The position numbers and the translations under genes are program-made. Shown in pieces: positions 32,393 through 40,662 of a stretch of DNA of 64,000 nucleotides (position 1 is its first letter; the number at the start of each line of letters is the position of its first letter). The notes under the pieces were generated by a model. That model searched no databases. It saw only the letters and a list, made by a program, of their open reading frames with translations, and was not told the DNA's origin. The stretch comes from an uncultured Lachnospiraceae bacterium (GTDB lineage: Bacteria; Bacillota; Clostridia; Lachnospirales; Lachnospiraceae): the NCBI GenBank assembly GCA_946414885.1, contig CAMKQH010000011.1, positions 1 to 64,000 on the forward strand, written 5' to 3'.

Positions 32393-34078
32393 ATGGCTTG
32401 GTATGACGAGGCTGTATTTTATCATATTTACCCACTGGGGCTTACGGGGGCGCCGGAGCATAATCCGTATACTCAGCCGGTGCCAAGGCTCCGTGAGATT
32501 TTTCCATGGATCGCGCACGTAAAGGAAATCGGATGTAACGCGATCTATATTGGTCCCTTGTTTGAGTCCGAAGGGCACGGATATGAGACGACGGACTACA
32601 AAAAGCTGGACGGACGGCTTGGAACCAATGAAGACCTAAAGGAATTTGTCAAGCTCTCCCATGAGCAGGGCATCAGAGTGATCTTTGACGGCGTGTTTAA
32701 TCACACGGGAAGAAACTTTTTTGCCATGCGGGACGTACGGGAGAAACGCGAGCAGTCCCCCTACCGTGATTGGTATCAGAACGTGAATTTCTGGGGGAAC
32801 AATGAATTTAATGACGGTTTTTCTTATGATAACTGGGGCGGCTACAACATCATGGCAAAGCTGAACCAGAAAAATCCTGCCGTACGCGATTTTATCTGTG
32901 ACGTGATCCAGTTCTGGGTCAAAGAATTTGACGTGGACGGCATCCGGCTGGATGCGGCGGACGTGCTGGATTTTGAATTCATGAAGGCGCTTCGCCGTAC
33001 CGCAAACGAGGTGAAGCCGGAGTTTTGGCTGATGGGAGAGGTGATCCACGGGGATTATACCCGCTGGGTAAACGAGGGAACCCTGCATTCAGTGACCAAT
33101 TATCATCTTCACAAGGCCCTGTACTCCGGACACAATGAGCATAATTACTTCGAGATTGCCCACACGGTAAAGAGACTTTACGCCATGGGAGGAAACAGCC
33201 CGGAGGGCTTAAAGCTCTATAATTTTGTGGATAATCACGACGTGGAACGAATATACACAAAGCTCTGGAATAAGGCACATTTTATGCCGGTTCACGTGCT
33301 GCTGTACACCCTGCCGGGCATTCCATCGATCTATTACGGATCGGAGTTTGGCATTGAGGGGAAAAAGACCTATGGAACGGACGCACCGCTTCGGCCAAAG
33401 CTTGATCTGGCTGATTTTGGTGATTGCGTAGCGGAGAATCCCTGCACGAAACTGATCGCGGCACTGGGGCGGATCCATAAGGAGCATCCCGCCTTATCTT
33501 ATGGGGACTATCAGGAGCTTGTGCTCACAAACAGACAATATGCATTTGCGAGAAGCGGATGCGGGGAATGCGTTTACGTTGCGGTCAACAATGATGACAA
33601 TGAGACGACGATCCGGATTCCCGTCCGGGAAGGCGGAACCTATCTGGGACTTTTGACGGGGAACCGGATGGACGCAGCGGACGGATGGATCGAAGTTCGG
33701 CTTCCCGGCTGCGGCGGGGACGTGATCGCACTGGAAGGAGCGTGCGTAAACCACACAGAGCCCGTTGATTTTGCTGCGGTGAATGAGACGCCCTGCGAGG
33801 AAGAATTTCTCGAGCCTGTAAAAGAGACGGTATGCGAGACGACCTCTGAGGTGGCTTGCGCCGGGGAATTGATTCCGCTGCGGGAACGAAAGACGGGCTT
33901 TGTCGACAAGGCAGCGTCGGAAGGAAAGGCATATGAATGCATGACCATCGAGGAATTGCAGGAGGCCATTCTTTCAAAGATGGAGAAAAACGGACCGGTG
34001 ACGGAGCAGATGCTTCGTTCGGTTTGGGAGAATAACCACCAGGGATCTTTATTAAACTGGGTAAGGAGCTTCCGCTAG
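32393..34078 (+). CDS. GH13 alpha-amylase family enzyme with C-terminal extension
   Basis: A 561-residue cytosolic alpha-glucan-active enzyme. Conserved GH13 regions are present in order: VIFDGVFNHTG, GIRLDAAD (nucleophile Asp187), LMGEVIHGDY (acid/base Glu216) and FVDNHDVER (stabiliser Asp283), with a beta-domain to about residue 445. The remaining 115 residues are unusual: an acidic Glu-rich linker, then a small helical module (MTIEELQEAILSKMEKN ...) that I do not recognise. Specificity (neopullulanase/maltodextrinase-like, or other) cannot be settled. The ribosome site (AGAGG) is far from the ATG, so expression may rest on readthrough from the gene upstream. Confidence 0.88.
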   Translation: MAWYDEAVFYHIYPLGLTGAPEHNPYTQPVPRLREIFPWIAHVKEIGCNAIYIGPLFESEGHGYETTDYKKLDGRLGTNEDLKEFVKLSHEQGIRVIFDGVFNHTGRNFFAMRDVREKREQSPYRDWYQNVNFWGNNEFNDGFSYDNWGGYNIMAKLNQKNPAVRDFICDVIQFWVKEFDVDGIRLDAADVLDFEFMKALRRTANEVKPEFWLMGEVIHGDYTRWVNEGTLHSVTNYHLHKALYSGHNEHNYFEIAHTVKRLYAMGGNSPEGLKLYNFVDNHDVERIYTKLWNKAHFMPVHVLLYTLPGIPSIYYGSEFGIEGKKTYGTDAPLRPKLDLADFGDCVAENPCTKLIAALGRIHKEHPALSYGDYQELVLTNRQYAFARSGCGECVYVAVNNDDNETTIRIPVREGGTYLGLLTGNRMDAADGWIEVRLPGCGGDVIALEGACVNHTEPVDFAAVNETPCEEEFLEPVKETVCETTSEVACAGELIPLRERKTGFVDKAASEGKAYECMTIEELQEAILSKMEKNGPVTEQMLRSVWENNHQGSLLNWVRSFR

Positions 34079-34103
34079 CGAAACGGAAAGTGAGGTGTTT
34101 GAC

Positions 34104-35780
34104 GTGATATTGCTGATTTCCATACATGAGCAGGCCAGACGGGAACTGCGGGAAATCTTGGGAAAAGAATATGACGTTCTTGCCTTGCCTGACGCCGGGG
34201 AAGCCCTGAAGCGGATGGAAGAACGATACGAAGACGTATCCGTGGTGATCACGGATCTGTTGGAGACGGAAAAGAGTAATTATGAATTACTGCATAAAAT
34301 GCAGGAAAGCGAGAAACTTAGGGACATACCGGTCATGGTGGTCTGTGACAGGAACATGGACGGAAATCTGCAGATCCAGGCGGAAGGAAAATGCCTGGAG
34401 GCCGGTGCAGCCGACTTTGTGCGTGAGCCCTTTGTTCCGGGAACCGTCCAGAACCGCGTGAAGGGGCTCATCAGGCTGCGTGAGTCCACGGCCATGCTGA
34501 ACATTTTGGAGCGCGATCCCCTCACGGGGCTGTATGCAAAGGAATTCTTTTTTAAGAAGGTGGAAGAGTATCTTTCGGAACATGCGGATCAAAGGTTTGT
34601 GTTTTTGGTATCTGACATCCAGGGCTTAAAGGTGATCAATGAAAAGTACGGCTTCGACATGGGAGACGTTGTCCTGAATACCATGGCAAGCCACGGGATC
34701 AAGCATATCGATGGATTCATCTTTGGAGGCAGGATTGAGGGTGACAAGCTGGCTGGACTCGTGAATGCCCATGGGATTGACGAGATCATGAAAAACCTTG
34801 CTGAAAATGACGCAGGTACGCCGTATCCCATTCCGAACGTCATTGTCAAACACGGAATTTACTGGATTGAACCGAGACTGAACGTGAAGCCCAAGGGAAT
34901 GTATGACCGCGCCATGCTTGCCCTGCAAAAGATCAAGAGCCAGTATGGCGTCTACGTCGCTGAGTACAATGACGAGCTTCGGAAGGACCTTTTGCTTAAA
35001 CAGATGATCCTGGGGAGCGCGGATGATGCATTAAAGGATCATCAATTTAAGGTATTCTATCAGCCCAAGCATGATTTCCGCACAAACCGCACCTGCGGCG
35101 CGGAAGGATTGGTGCGTTGGCTTCATCCGGACATTGGATTCATGAATCCCATACTGTTTATCTCATTGTTTGAACAAAACGGTTTCATCACAAAAATGGA
35201 TTTCTTTGTTTGGGAGGAAATCTGCAAAACAATAAAGAAATGGGAGAGGGAAGGCGTTCCCCTTGTACCGGTCTCCATCAACGTATCAAGAAGGGATTTT
35301 GAGATCCCGGATCTTGCGGATCGGATCACGGCGCTGGTAGACAGTTACGACATCTCTCACGATATGGTGCACGTGGAGGTGACGGAGTCAGCCTACTCCG
35401 ATGACCCGGAGCGCATCACGGAGACGGTGCGAAGGCTCCATGACAATGGTTTTGTGATCGAGATGGATGACTTTGGAACGGGATATTCTTCTTTGATCGC
35501 TCTGAGCAGCATGGATCTTGACGTGCTAAAGCTCGACCGGAGCATTATTGAAAATGACAAGCCTGGTTCTGAAAAGAACATCCTGGAGTTTTCCATGCAA
35601 CTTGCCAAGATGCTGAATTTAAAGACCGTGGCGGAAGGCGTGGAGACGAAGGAGCAGATGGAGAGGATCTCCCAGCTTGGCGGCGACTATATTCAGGGAT
35701 ATTATTATTCCAAGCCGTTGCCGGAGGAAGAGTTCGCGAAGTATCTGATCCAAAGAAATGCAAAACCTGCAGAAGACTAA
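34104..35780 (+). CDS. Pseudo-receiver - degenerate GGDEF - EAL protein
   Basis: A 558-residue c-di-GMP signalling protein. The N-terminal 120 residues have a receiver fold (LLISIHEQARRELREIL, VVITDLLE, IPVMVVCD) but lack the acidic pair and have Glu-Pro where Lys-Pro is expected, so phosphorylation is doubtful. The GGDEF domain (about 135-290) has EGDKL (212-216) in place of GGDEF and is inactive as a cyclase. The EAL domain (about 300-550) has EGL at 334 but keeps SINVSR, EVTES, MDDFGTGYSS, LKLDRS, VAEGVET and QGYYYSKP, so phosphodiesterase activity is plausible. The GTG at 34104 is favoured since GAGGTG (34092-34097) is its ribosome site. Last gene of the long operon. Confidence 0.87.
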   Translation: MILLISIHEQARRELREILGKEYDVLALPDAGEALKRMEERYEDVSVVITDLLETEKSNYELLHKMQESEKLRDIPVMVVCDRNMDGNLQIQAEGKCLEAGAADFVREPFVPGTVQNRVKGLIRLRESTAMLNILERDPLTGLYAKEFFFKKVEEYLSEHADQRFVFLVSDIQGLKVINEKYGFDMGDVVLNTMASHGIKHIDGFIFGGRIEGDKLAGLVNAHGIDEIMKNLAENDAGTPYPIPNVIVKHGIYWIEPRLNVKPKGMYDRAMLALQKIKSQYGVYVAEYNDELRKDLLLKQMILGSADDALKDHQFKVFYQPKHDFRTNRTCGAEGLVRWLHPDIGFMNPILFISLFEQNGFITKMDFFVWEEICKTIKKWEREGVPLVPVSINVSRRDFEIPDLADRITALVDSYDISHDMVHVEVTESAYSDDPERITETVRRLHDNGFVIEMDDFGTGYSSLIALSSMDLDVLKLDRSIIENDKPGSEKNILEFSMQLAKMLNLKTVAEGVETKEQMERISQLGGDYIQGYYYSKPLPEEEFAKYLIQRNAKPAED

Positions 35781-35837
35781 GCGCAGGTAATGGACGCGCA
35801 TCTTGTGGGAAAATGAGAAGCACGGGATAGAAAATGA

Positions 35838-35867
35838 TTGGTGCAGGAAATAGTTACGTGTTATAAT
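35838..35867 (+). promoter_or_regulatory. Promoter of the aldo/keto reductase gene
   Basis: TTGGTG and TATAAT are 18 bases apart, 41 bases before the start codon. It marks the end of the preceding operon, although no terminator hairpin was seen between 35781 and 35838. Confidence 0.65.
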
Positions 35868-35907
35868 TTGATCACGGGGGGATATTGCGGATAAGGAGGC
35901 ATGGTGA

Positions 35908-37089
35908 ATGCAATATCGCAAGGATAAATACGGAAACGATGTTTCCATTTTGGGCTTTGGCTGCATGCGCTTTACCAGAAAAGGCGGAAACATAGATCAT
36001 GAAAAGGCGGAGAAAGAGATTTTGGCCGCTTTTAAGCAAGGCGTAAACTATTACGACACCGCCTATTTATATCCGGGAAGCGAAGCTTGCCTGGGGAAGG
36101 TCTTGGAGGACAATCAGATCAGGGAGCAGGTAAAGATCGCGACGAAGCTTCCGCAGTACATGGTAAAGAATCCGGCGAATATCGATAAGTTTTTTGATGA
36201 GGAACTGAAACGCCTTCGCACAGACTACGTGGACTATTACCTGATGCACATGCTGACGGACCTGGTTTCCTGGGAAAACTTAAAGAAAAATGGGATCGAG
36301 GATTGGATCAGGCGTAAAAAAGAATCGGGAGCCATCAGACAGGTTGGCTTTTCCTTCCACGGCAATACGGAGACGTTCCTGAAAATCCTGGAGGATTACG
36401 ATTGGGATTTCTGTCAGATCCAGTATAATTATCTTGACGAGAACATACAGGCAGGGCGAAAGGGATTAAAGGCTGCCGCGGCAAAGGGGATTCCCGTGAT
36501 CATCATGGAGCCGCTGCGCGGAGGCAAGCTGGTAAATCTTTTGCCGGCAGAGGCGAAAAAGCTCATCGCGGAGCATGACAAGAAGAGATCCGCGGCAGAA
36601 TGGGCATTCCGGTGGCTTTGGGATCAGCCGGAGGTGACCTGCGTGTTGTCCGGCATGAATTCCCTGGAGATGGTGGAGGAGAATTGCAGGATCGCGTCAG
36701 AGGTACAGGCCGGAGAGTTTGATGAGGGCGACTTTGAGATGATCGCAGGGATCAAGGCGGCCATCGAGAGGACAACAAAGGTGGGATGCACGGGTTGCGG
36801 TTATTGCATGCCATGTCCGAAAGGAGTGGACATTCCGGCGACCTTCCGGTGCTACAACGCCATGTATGCAGAGGGAAAGAGCAGCGGCAGGTTCGAGTAC
36901 GTACAGGTGGTAGGACTTCGCAAGGAACCGGCGTTTGCAGACCTTTGCGTGCAGTGTGGAAAGTGCGAGCAGCATTGCCCTCAGCATCTTGAGATACGGA
37001 AGTATTTGAAGGAAGCAGACAAAAATCTGCGGCCCTGGCCATACAAGATCGCGATCAAGTTTGTCAGAAAGTTCATGATCAAAAAATAA
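35908..37089 (+). CDS. Aldo/keto reductase with C-terminal 2[4Fe-4S] domain
   Basis: A 393-residue redox enzyme. The N-terminal aldo/keto reductase barrel (1-270) shows SILGFGCMRFTRKGG, NYYDTAYLYPGSE with the catalytic Tyr, and DYVDYYLMHML. The C-terminal part carries CTGCGYCMPCPKGVDIP and LCVQCGKCEQHCPQHLEI, two ferredoxin-like clusters. This fusion is common in anaerobes; physiological substrate and electron partner are unknown. It has its own promoter and a perfect AAGGAGG ribosome site. Confidence 0.92.
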   Translation: MQYRKDKYGNDVSILGFGCMRFTRKGGNIDHEKAEKEILAAFKQGVNYYDTAYLYPGSEACLGKVLEDNQIREQVKIATKLPQYMVKNPANIDKFFDEELKRLRTDYVDYYLMHMLTDLVSWENLKKNGIEDWIRRKKESGAIRQVGFSFHGNTETFLKILEDYDWDFCQIQYNYLDENIQAGRKGLKAAAAKGIPVIIMEPLRGGKLVNLLPAEAKKLIAEHDKKRSAAEWAFRWLWDQPEVTCVLSGMNSLEMVEENCRIASEVQAGEFDEGDFEMIAGIKAAIERTTKVGCTGCGYCMPCPKGVDIPATFRCYNAMYAEGKSSGRFEYVQVVGLRKEPAFADLCVQCGKCEQHCPQHLEIRKYLKEADKNLRPWPYKIAIKFVRKFMIKK

Positions 37090-37124
37090 AAAGTTTCATA
37101 TAGGGAATAAAAAGGAGGATAAAG

Positions 37125-37190
37125 GTGATAGTATCCAGCGTTTCAGTATCGGTAATCGTTATCGTGGTTTTGCTTTTGCTATTATTCTAA
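37125..37190 (+). CDS. 21-residue hydrophobic peptide
   Basis: A GTG at 37125 stands 5 bases after AGGAGGA (37113-37119), as strong a ribosome site as any here. It opens a short frame encoding a 21-residue peptide of Val, Ile, Leu and Ser ending in LLLLLF, then TAA. The composition fits a single-span membrane microprotein. It lies alone between the reductase and the DHH gene, each with its own ribosome site. Function unknown; it could also be a leader peptide for the DHH gene. Confidence 0.55.
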   Translation: MIVSSVSVSVIVIVVLLLLLF

Positions 37191-37221
37191 AGAAAAATAG
37201 GACAAGTTTAGGAGGGTTGCG

Positions 37222-38142
37222 ATGAGATTAATTACGCGTTCTGATTTTGACGGTTTGGCATGCGGCGCGCTTCTTTTGGAAGCGGGCGTGATCGATTCCT
37301 GGAAGTTTGCACATCCCAAGGATCTGCAGGACGGATTGATTCCCGTGACGGAGGATGACTGCCTTGCGAACGTTCCTTTTGTGGAAGGCTGCGGACTATG
37401 GTTTGATCATCATTCCAGTGAATATGAAAGGTTGCAGCTTGCGGGAAAGTATAAGGGTGAGAGCAGGATCGCACCCTCCTGTGCAAGAATCATTTATGAG
37501 TATTATGGCGGAAGGCAGCGCTTCCCTCAATATGACGATCTGATGGTGGCAGTGGACAAGGTGGATTCCGGAAATCTTACCATTGATGAGATTCAAAATC
37601 CGAAGGGGTGGATTTTGGTAGGCTTCCTCATGGATCCCAGAACTGGCCTTGGCAGATGGAGAGAATTCACCATCTCCAACTATCAGCTGATGGAAAAACT
37701 GATGCATGCCTGCAGAACCATGTCTACGGAAGAAATCTTGAACCTTCCTGACGTGCAGGAGCGCATCGTGGTTTACAAGGAGCAGGACGAGAAGTTCCGC
37801 GAGATGGTGAAGGCTCACACGGTGACGTACGGAAATCTGTTGGTTTCTGACCTGAGAGGCGTAAATCCCATTTATTCCGGAAACCGATTTCTGATCTACG
37901 GCATGTATCCCGAGCAGAATATTTCCGTTTGGATCGTAAACGGAAAGGGCGGCGTAGGTTGCAGCGCTGCCGTTGGCTACAGTATTTTGAACAAAACCTG
38001 TACCATTGACGTAGGCAGCCTTATGCTGAAATATGGCGGAGGTGGTCATAAGAAGGTTGGTACCTGCCAGTTCTCAGACGAGACGATGGCAGAAGGACTT
38101 CCGAAGCTTCTGGAAGAATTGAAGGAAATGGTAAATGAATAA
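37222..38142 (+). CDS. DHH family phosphoesterase
   Basis: A 306-residue protein with DHH-family metal motifs: ITRSDFDGLACGALL at the start and LWFDHHSSE near residue 60. The C-terminal DHHA1-like segment is marked by GGGGHKKVGTCQFS. The overall class covers exopolyphosphatases and nanoRNA or cyclic-dinucleotide phosphodiesterases, and which one applies cannot be decided. The ATG follows AGGAGG. A clear terminator follows. Confidence 0.82.
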   Translation: MRLITRSDFDGLACGALLLEAGVIDSWKFAHPKDLQDGLIPVTEDDCLANVPFVEGCGLWFDHHSSEYERLQLAGKYKGESRIAPSCARIIYEYYGGRQRFPQYDDLMVAVDKVDSGNLTIDEIQNPKGWILVGFLMDPRTGLGRWREFTISNYQLMEKLMHACRTMSTEEILNLPDVQERIVVYKEQDEKFREMVKAHTVTYGNLLVSDLRGVNPIYSGNRFLIYGMYPEQNISVWIVNGKGGVGCSAAVGYSILNKTCTIDVGSLMLKYGGGGHKKVGTCQFSDETMAEGLPKLLEELKEMVNE

Positions 38143-38156
38143 AGCATTTGAAAATG

Positions 38157-38184
38157 GCCCGTCGAAAACGACGGGCTATTTTTT
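38157..38184 (+). terminator. Terminator of the DHH phosphoesterase gene
   Basis: GCCCGTCG / CGACGGGC with an AAAA loop, followed by TATTTTTT. Confidence 0.9.
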
Positions 38185-38185
38185 A

Positions 38186-38197
38186 GCTAAATTTAGC
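38186..38197. promoter_or_regulatory. Candidate operator upstream of the mannan locus
   Basis: GCTAAATTTAGC is a perfect 12-base palindrome just after the terminator. Further on, AATCAAC(C)AAAAG occurs twice (near 38228 and 38263) and AGCTAAA recurs at about 38336 and 38346. These may be sites for the LacI regulator encoded inside the locus, but the link is inference. No -35/-10 pair was identified in 38200-38390. Confidence 0.3.
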
Positions 38198-38400
38198 CTG
38201 TGATAAATCAGAGTGGGATATTGGAGATAATCAACAAAAGGCTGTTTGATTAATTGGGGAAATCAACCAAAAGAAAGAAAAAAACAAAAAGAGGGATTGC
38301 AAAAAGAATAAAAAGGGAGTAGGATATACATGAAAGCTAAAATAAGCTAAATTAACTTAAATTAACCAAAGCAAAATGATAAAATTTTAGGAGGAGTAAA

Positions 38401-39420
38401 ATGAGCATTCAAATGATCGCACCTGAAGTGAAAAACGTTCCCTGGCAGGATCGTCCCGCGAATCTTGTGGGCGCACCCGTATGGCGTTATACGGAGAATC
38501 CCATCATTAATCGCAATCCCATCCCCGGTGTTGCAAGAATCTTTAATTCCGCAGTTGTGCCTTATGAAGACGGTTTTATCGGCGTGTTCCGAGGCGAGCA
38601 GACCAACGGCGTGCCCTATGTATACCTTGGAAGAAGCAAGGATGGCATTCACTGGGAGTTCGAGAAGGACAAGGTTCAGTTCGTGGATGAACAGGGGGAA
38701 CCATTCATGCCCGTATACGCTTATGATCCCAGACTGGTAAAAGTGGAAGATACGTATTATATTATATGGTGTGGAGATTTTTACGGCGCAGCCATCGGCA
38801 TTGCAAAGACGCAGGATTTCAAGAAATTTGTCAGGATCGAGAATCCCTTCCTGCCCTTTAACAGAAATGCCGTATTGTTCCCGAGAAAGCTGCATGGCAA
38901 TTTTGTAATGCTGAGCAGACCTTCTGACAGCGGACACACGCCTTTTGGAGACATCTTTGTCAGCGAGAGTCCCGACCTGACCTATTGGGGAAAGCACCGT
39001 CACGTGATGGGCAGGGGCTATGAATGGTGGGAGTCCTTAAAAATCGGCGGAGGCGCCGCTCCCATTGAGACGAGTGAGGGCTGGCTCATGTTCTATCACG
39101 GCGTGAGCGGGACCTGTAACGGTTACGTGTACAGCATCGGCGGCGCCATTTTGGACTTGGAGAATCCTTCAATCGTGAAGTATCGTTGCGAGACCTTCCT
39201 GCTGACGCCGGAAGAGTGGTATGAGGAGCGCGGATTTGTGCCCAACGTAACCTTCCCCTGCGCAACCATTCATGATCCCAAGACCGGCAGGATCGCGATC
39301 TATTACGGATGTGCGGACAGCTATGTAAGCCTTGCCTTCTGTCAGTTTGAAGAGATCGTGGATTATATCAAAGAGCACAGCGTTGTCCGGAATGATGATA
39401 CGGAGATCGGACGCAGATAA
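38401..39420 (+). CDS. GH130_2-type beta-1,4-mannooligosaccharide phosphorylase
   Basis: A 339-residue cytosolic inverting phosphorylase of family GH130. The five-bladed propeller signatures are seen: NSAVVPYEDGFIGVFRGEQ, YAYDPRLVKVEDTYYIIWCG (likely catalytic Asp in DPR), FNRNAVLFPRK and MLSRPSDSGHTPFGDIF, with WLMFYHGV after. The length and the PFGDIF region fit the GH130_2 group, which phosphorolyses beta-1,4-mannooligosaccharides to mannose 1-phosphate. The partner GH130_1 gene lies at 45204. AGGAGG ribosome site. First gene of the mannan-utilisation cluster. Confidence 0.88.
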   Translation: MSIQMIAPEVKNVPWQDRPANLVGAPVWRYTENPIINRNPIPGVARIFNSAVVPYEDGFIGVFRGEQTNGVPYVYLGRSKDGIHWEFEKDKVQFVDEQGEPFMPVYAYDPRLVKVEDTYYIIWCGDFYGAAIGIAKTQDFKKFVRIENPFLPFNRNAVLFPRKLHGNFVMLSRPSDSGHTPFGDIFVSESPDLTYWGKHRHVMGRGYEWWESLKIGGGAAPIETSEGWLMFYHGVSGTCNGYVYSIGGAILDLENPSIVKYRCETFLLTPEEWYEERGFVPNVTFPCATIHDPKTGRIAIYYGCADSYVSLAFCQFEEIVDYIKEHSVVRNDDTEIGRR

Positions 39421-39470
39421 TCTGACTTCGCGCTTAAGTATGGGCGCGCAGGTAAGGAGGACGTAGCAAA

Positions 39471-40652
39471 ATGCAGACGGAAATTTATAAGCTGGCGTCA
39501 GAAATGACGTGGCACGCTCCAACGGATCAGGCTTTTTCCTACGAGGGAAGAATTGATTTCGAATGCCCGGAGGCGCCAATGTTTGTCAATCCGTGCAGTT
39601 ACGTAAGGTTTCGCCTTGGCGGGCGGCGGGCAACTCTGGCACTGGAAAACCAACGCGCCTACTTTGAAAATGCGCTGGGCGTGTTGGTGGACGGGGAATA
39701 CCGAGGAAAGATCCTTTTGCATGACGGCACTTCTTTGCAGGGAGAGACGGCGGAGCAGTTTTTGCTTCGCCTTTTGCCCGTTGAAGAAGAAAGGCTTTCC
39801 GCGATAAAAGGCTTAAAGGAGAAAGTCAGGTTTTATGACCTTGCGCCGTTTCTGGACGGAAAAGAGCATGAACTGACGATCTTTAAGCGCATGGATGGTT
39901 GTCACTACTTTAGCTTTTGCGGATTAGTAGCGGAAAAAGGTATGCTTGGCAGGGCTGACGCGCCCCGGCAGGAAAGAAGGATCGAGGTCTATGGGGATTC
40001 CATTTCCTGCGGCGAGGTGAGTGAGGCCGTGGGACGAGTTGGCTCAGACGATCCAGAAGGGCATAACGGGATTTATTCCAACAGCTTTTATTCCTACCCG
40101 TGGATCCTGGCAAGAAGCCTTAACGCAAGGCTTCACGACGTTTCGCAGGGCGGGATCGCGCTGCAGGACGGCATGGGTTGGTTCAATCTTCCTGACGCAG
40201 TGGGAATGCTGAGCTGTTATGACAAGATACAAAACAACCCTTCCCTCGGGGAGAGAAAACCGTGGGACTTTGGGGCCTACGTGCCCCACGTCGTGATCGT
40301 TGCCATCGGGCAAAATGACGCGCATCCGGAGAATTACATGGCGGAAGCCTATGACGGGGAGAAGGCCCTGCGCTGGAGGGAAGACTATCGCAGATTCCTT
40401 GGGCTTCTCCGGGAAAAATATCCGAAAGCGCTAATTGTTCTTACAACAACGATCTTGGGACATGACCCGGCTTGGGATAAGGCGATCGGGCAGGTTTGCA
40501 ACGAAATGCGGGATCCCAAGATCAGACAATTTTTGTATGAGAAAAATGGCTGCGGAACCAGCGGCCACGTGCGCATTCCCGAAGCGGAAAAGATGGCGGC
40601 AGAGATGCAAGGTTTCCTAGAGAGCCTGGGAGATGAAATCTGGGAGGATTGA
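39471..40652 (+). CDS. CE2-like acetyl esterase
   Basis: A 393-residue esterase with an N-terminal beta-sandwich (about 1-160) and a C-terminal SGNH hydrolase domain. Block I is YGDSISCGE with likely nucleophile Ser177; AIGQNDAH is block III, and GHVRIPEA supplies His366. This arrangement fits carbohydrate esterase family 2. No signal peptide, so it acts in the cytosol, probably deacetylating imported mannooligosaccharides before phosphorolysis. The gut Roseburia mannan locus has a CE2/CE17 pair with complementary position specificity, and a CE17-like gene is found here at 41748. Confidence 0.78.
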   Translation: MQTEIYKLASEMTWHAPTDQAFSYEGRIDFECPEAPMFVNPCSYVRFRLGGRRATLALENQRAYFENALGVLVDGEYRGKILLHDGTSLQGETAEQFLLRLLPVEEERLSAIKGLKEKVRFYDLAPFLDGKEHELTIFKRMDGCHYFSFCGLVAEKGMLGRADAPRQERRIEVYGDSISCGEVSEAVGRVGSDDPEGHNGIYSNSFYSYPWILARSLNARLHDVSQGGIALQDGMGWFNLPDAVGMLSCYDKIQNNPSLGERKPWDFGAYVPHVVIVAIGQNDAHPENYMAEAYDGEKALRWREDYRRFLGLLREKYPKALIVLTTTILGHDPAWDKAIGQVCNEMRDPKIRQFLYEKNGCGTSGHVRIPEAEKMAAEMQGFLESLGDEIWED

Positions 40653-40662
40653 GGTAAGAGAA

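Noticed and set aside
38332..38352. Six-codon frame MKAKIS upstream of the GH130_2 gene
   Set aside because: A GGGAGTAGG precedes it, but it is too short to judge and lies in an AT-rich repetitive leader.
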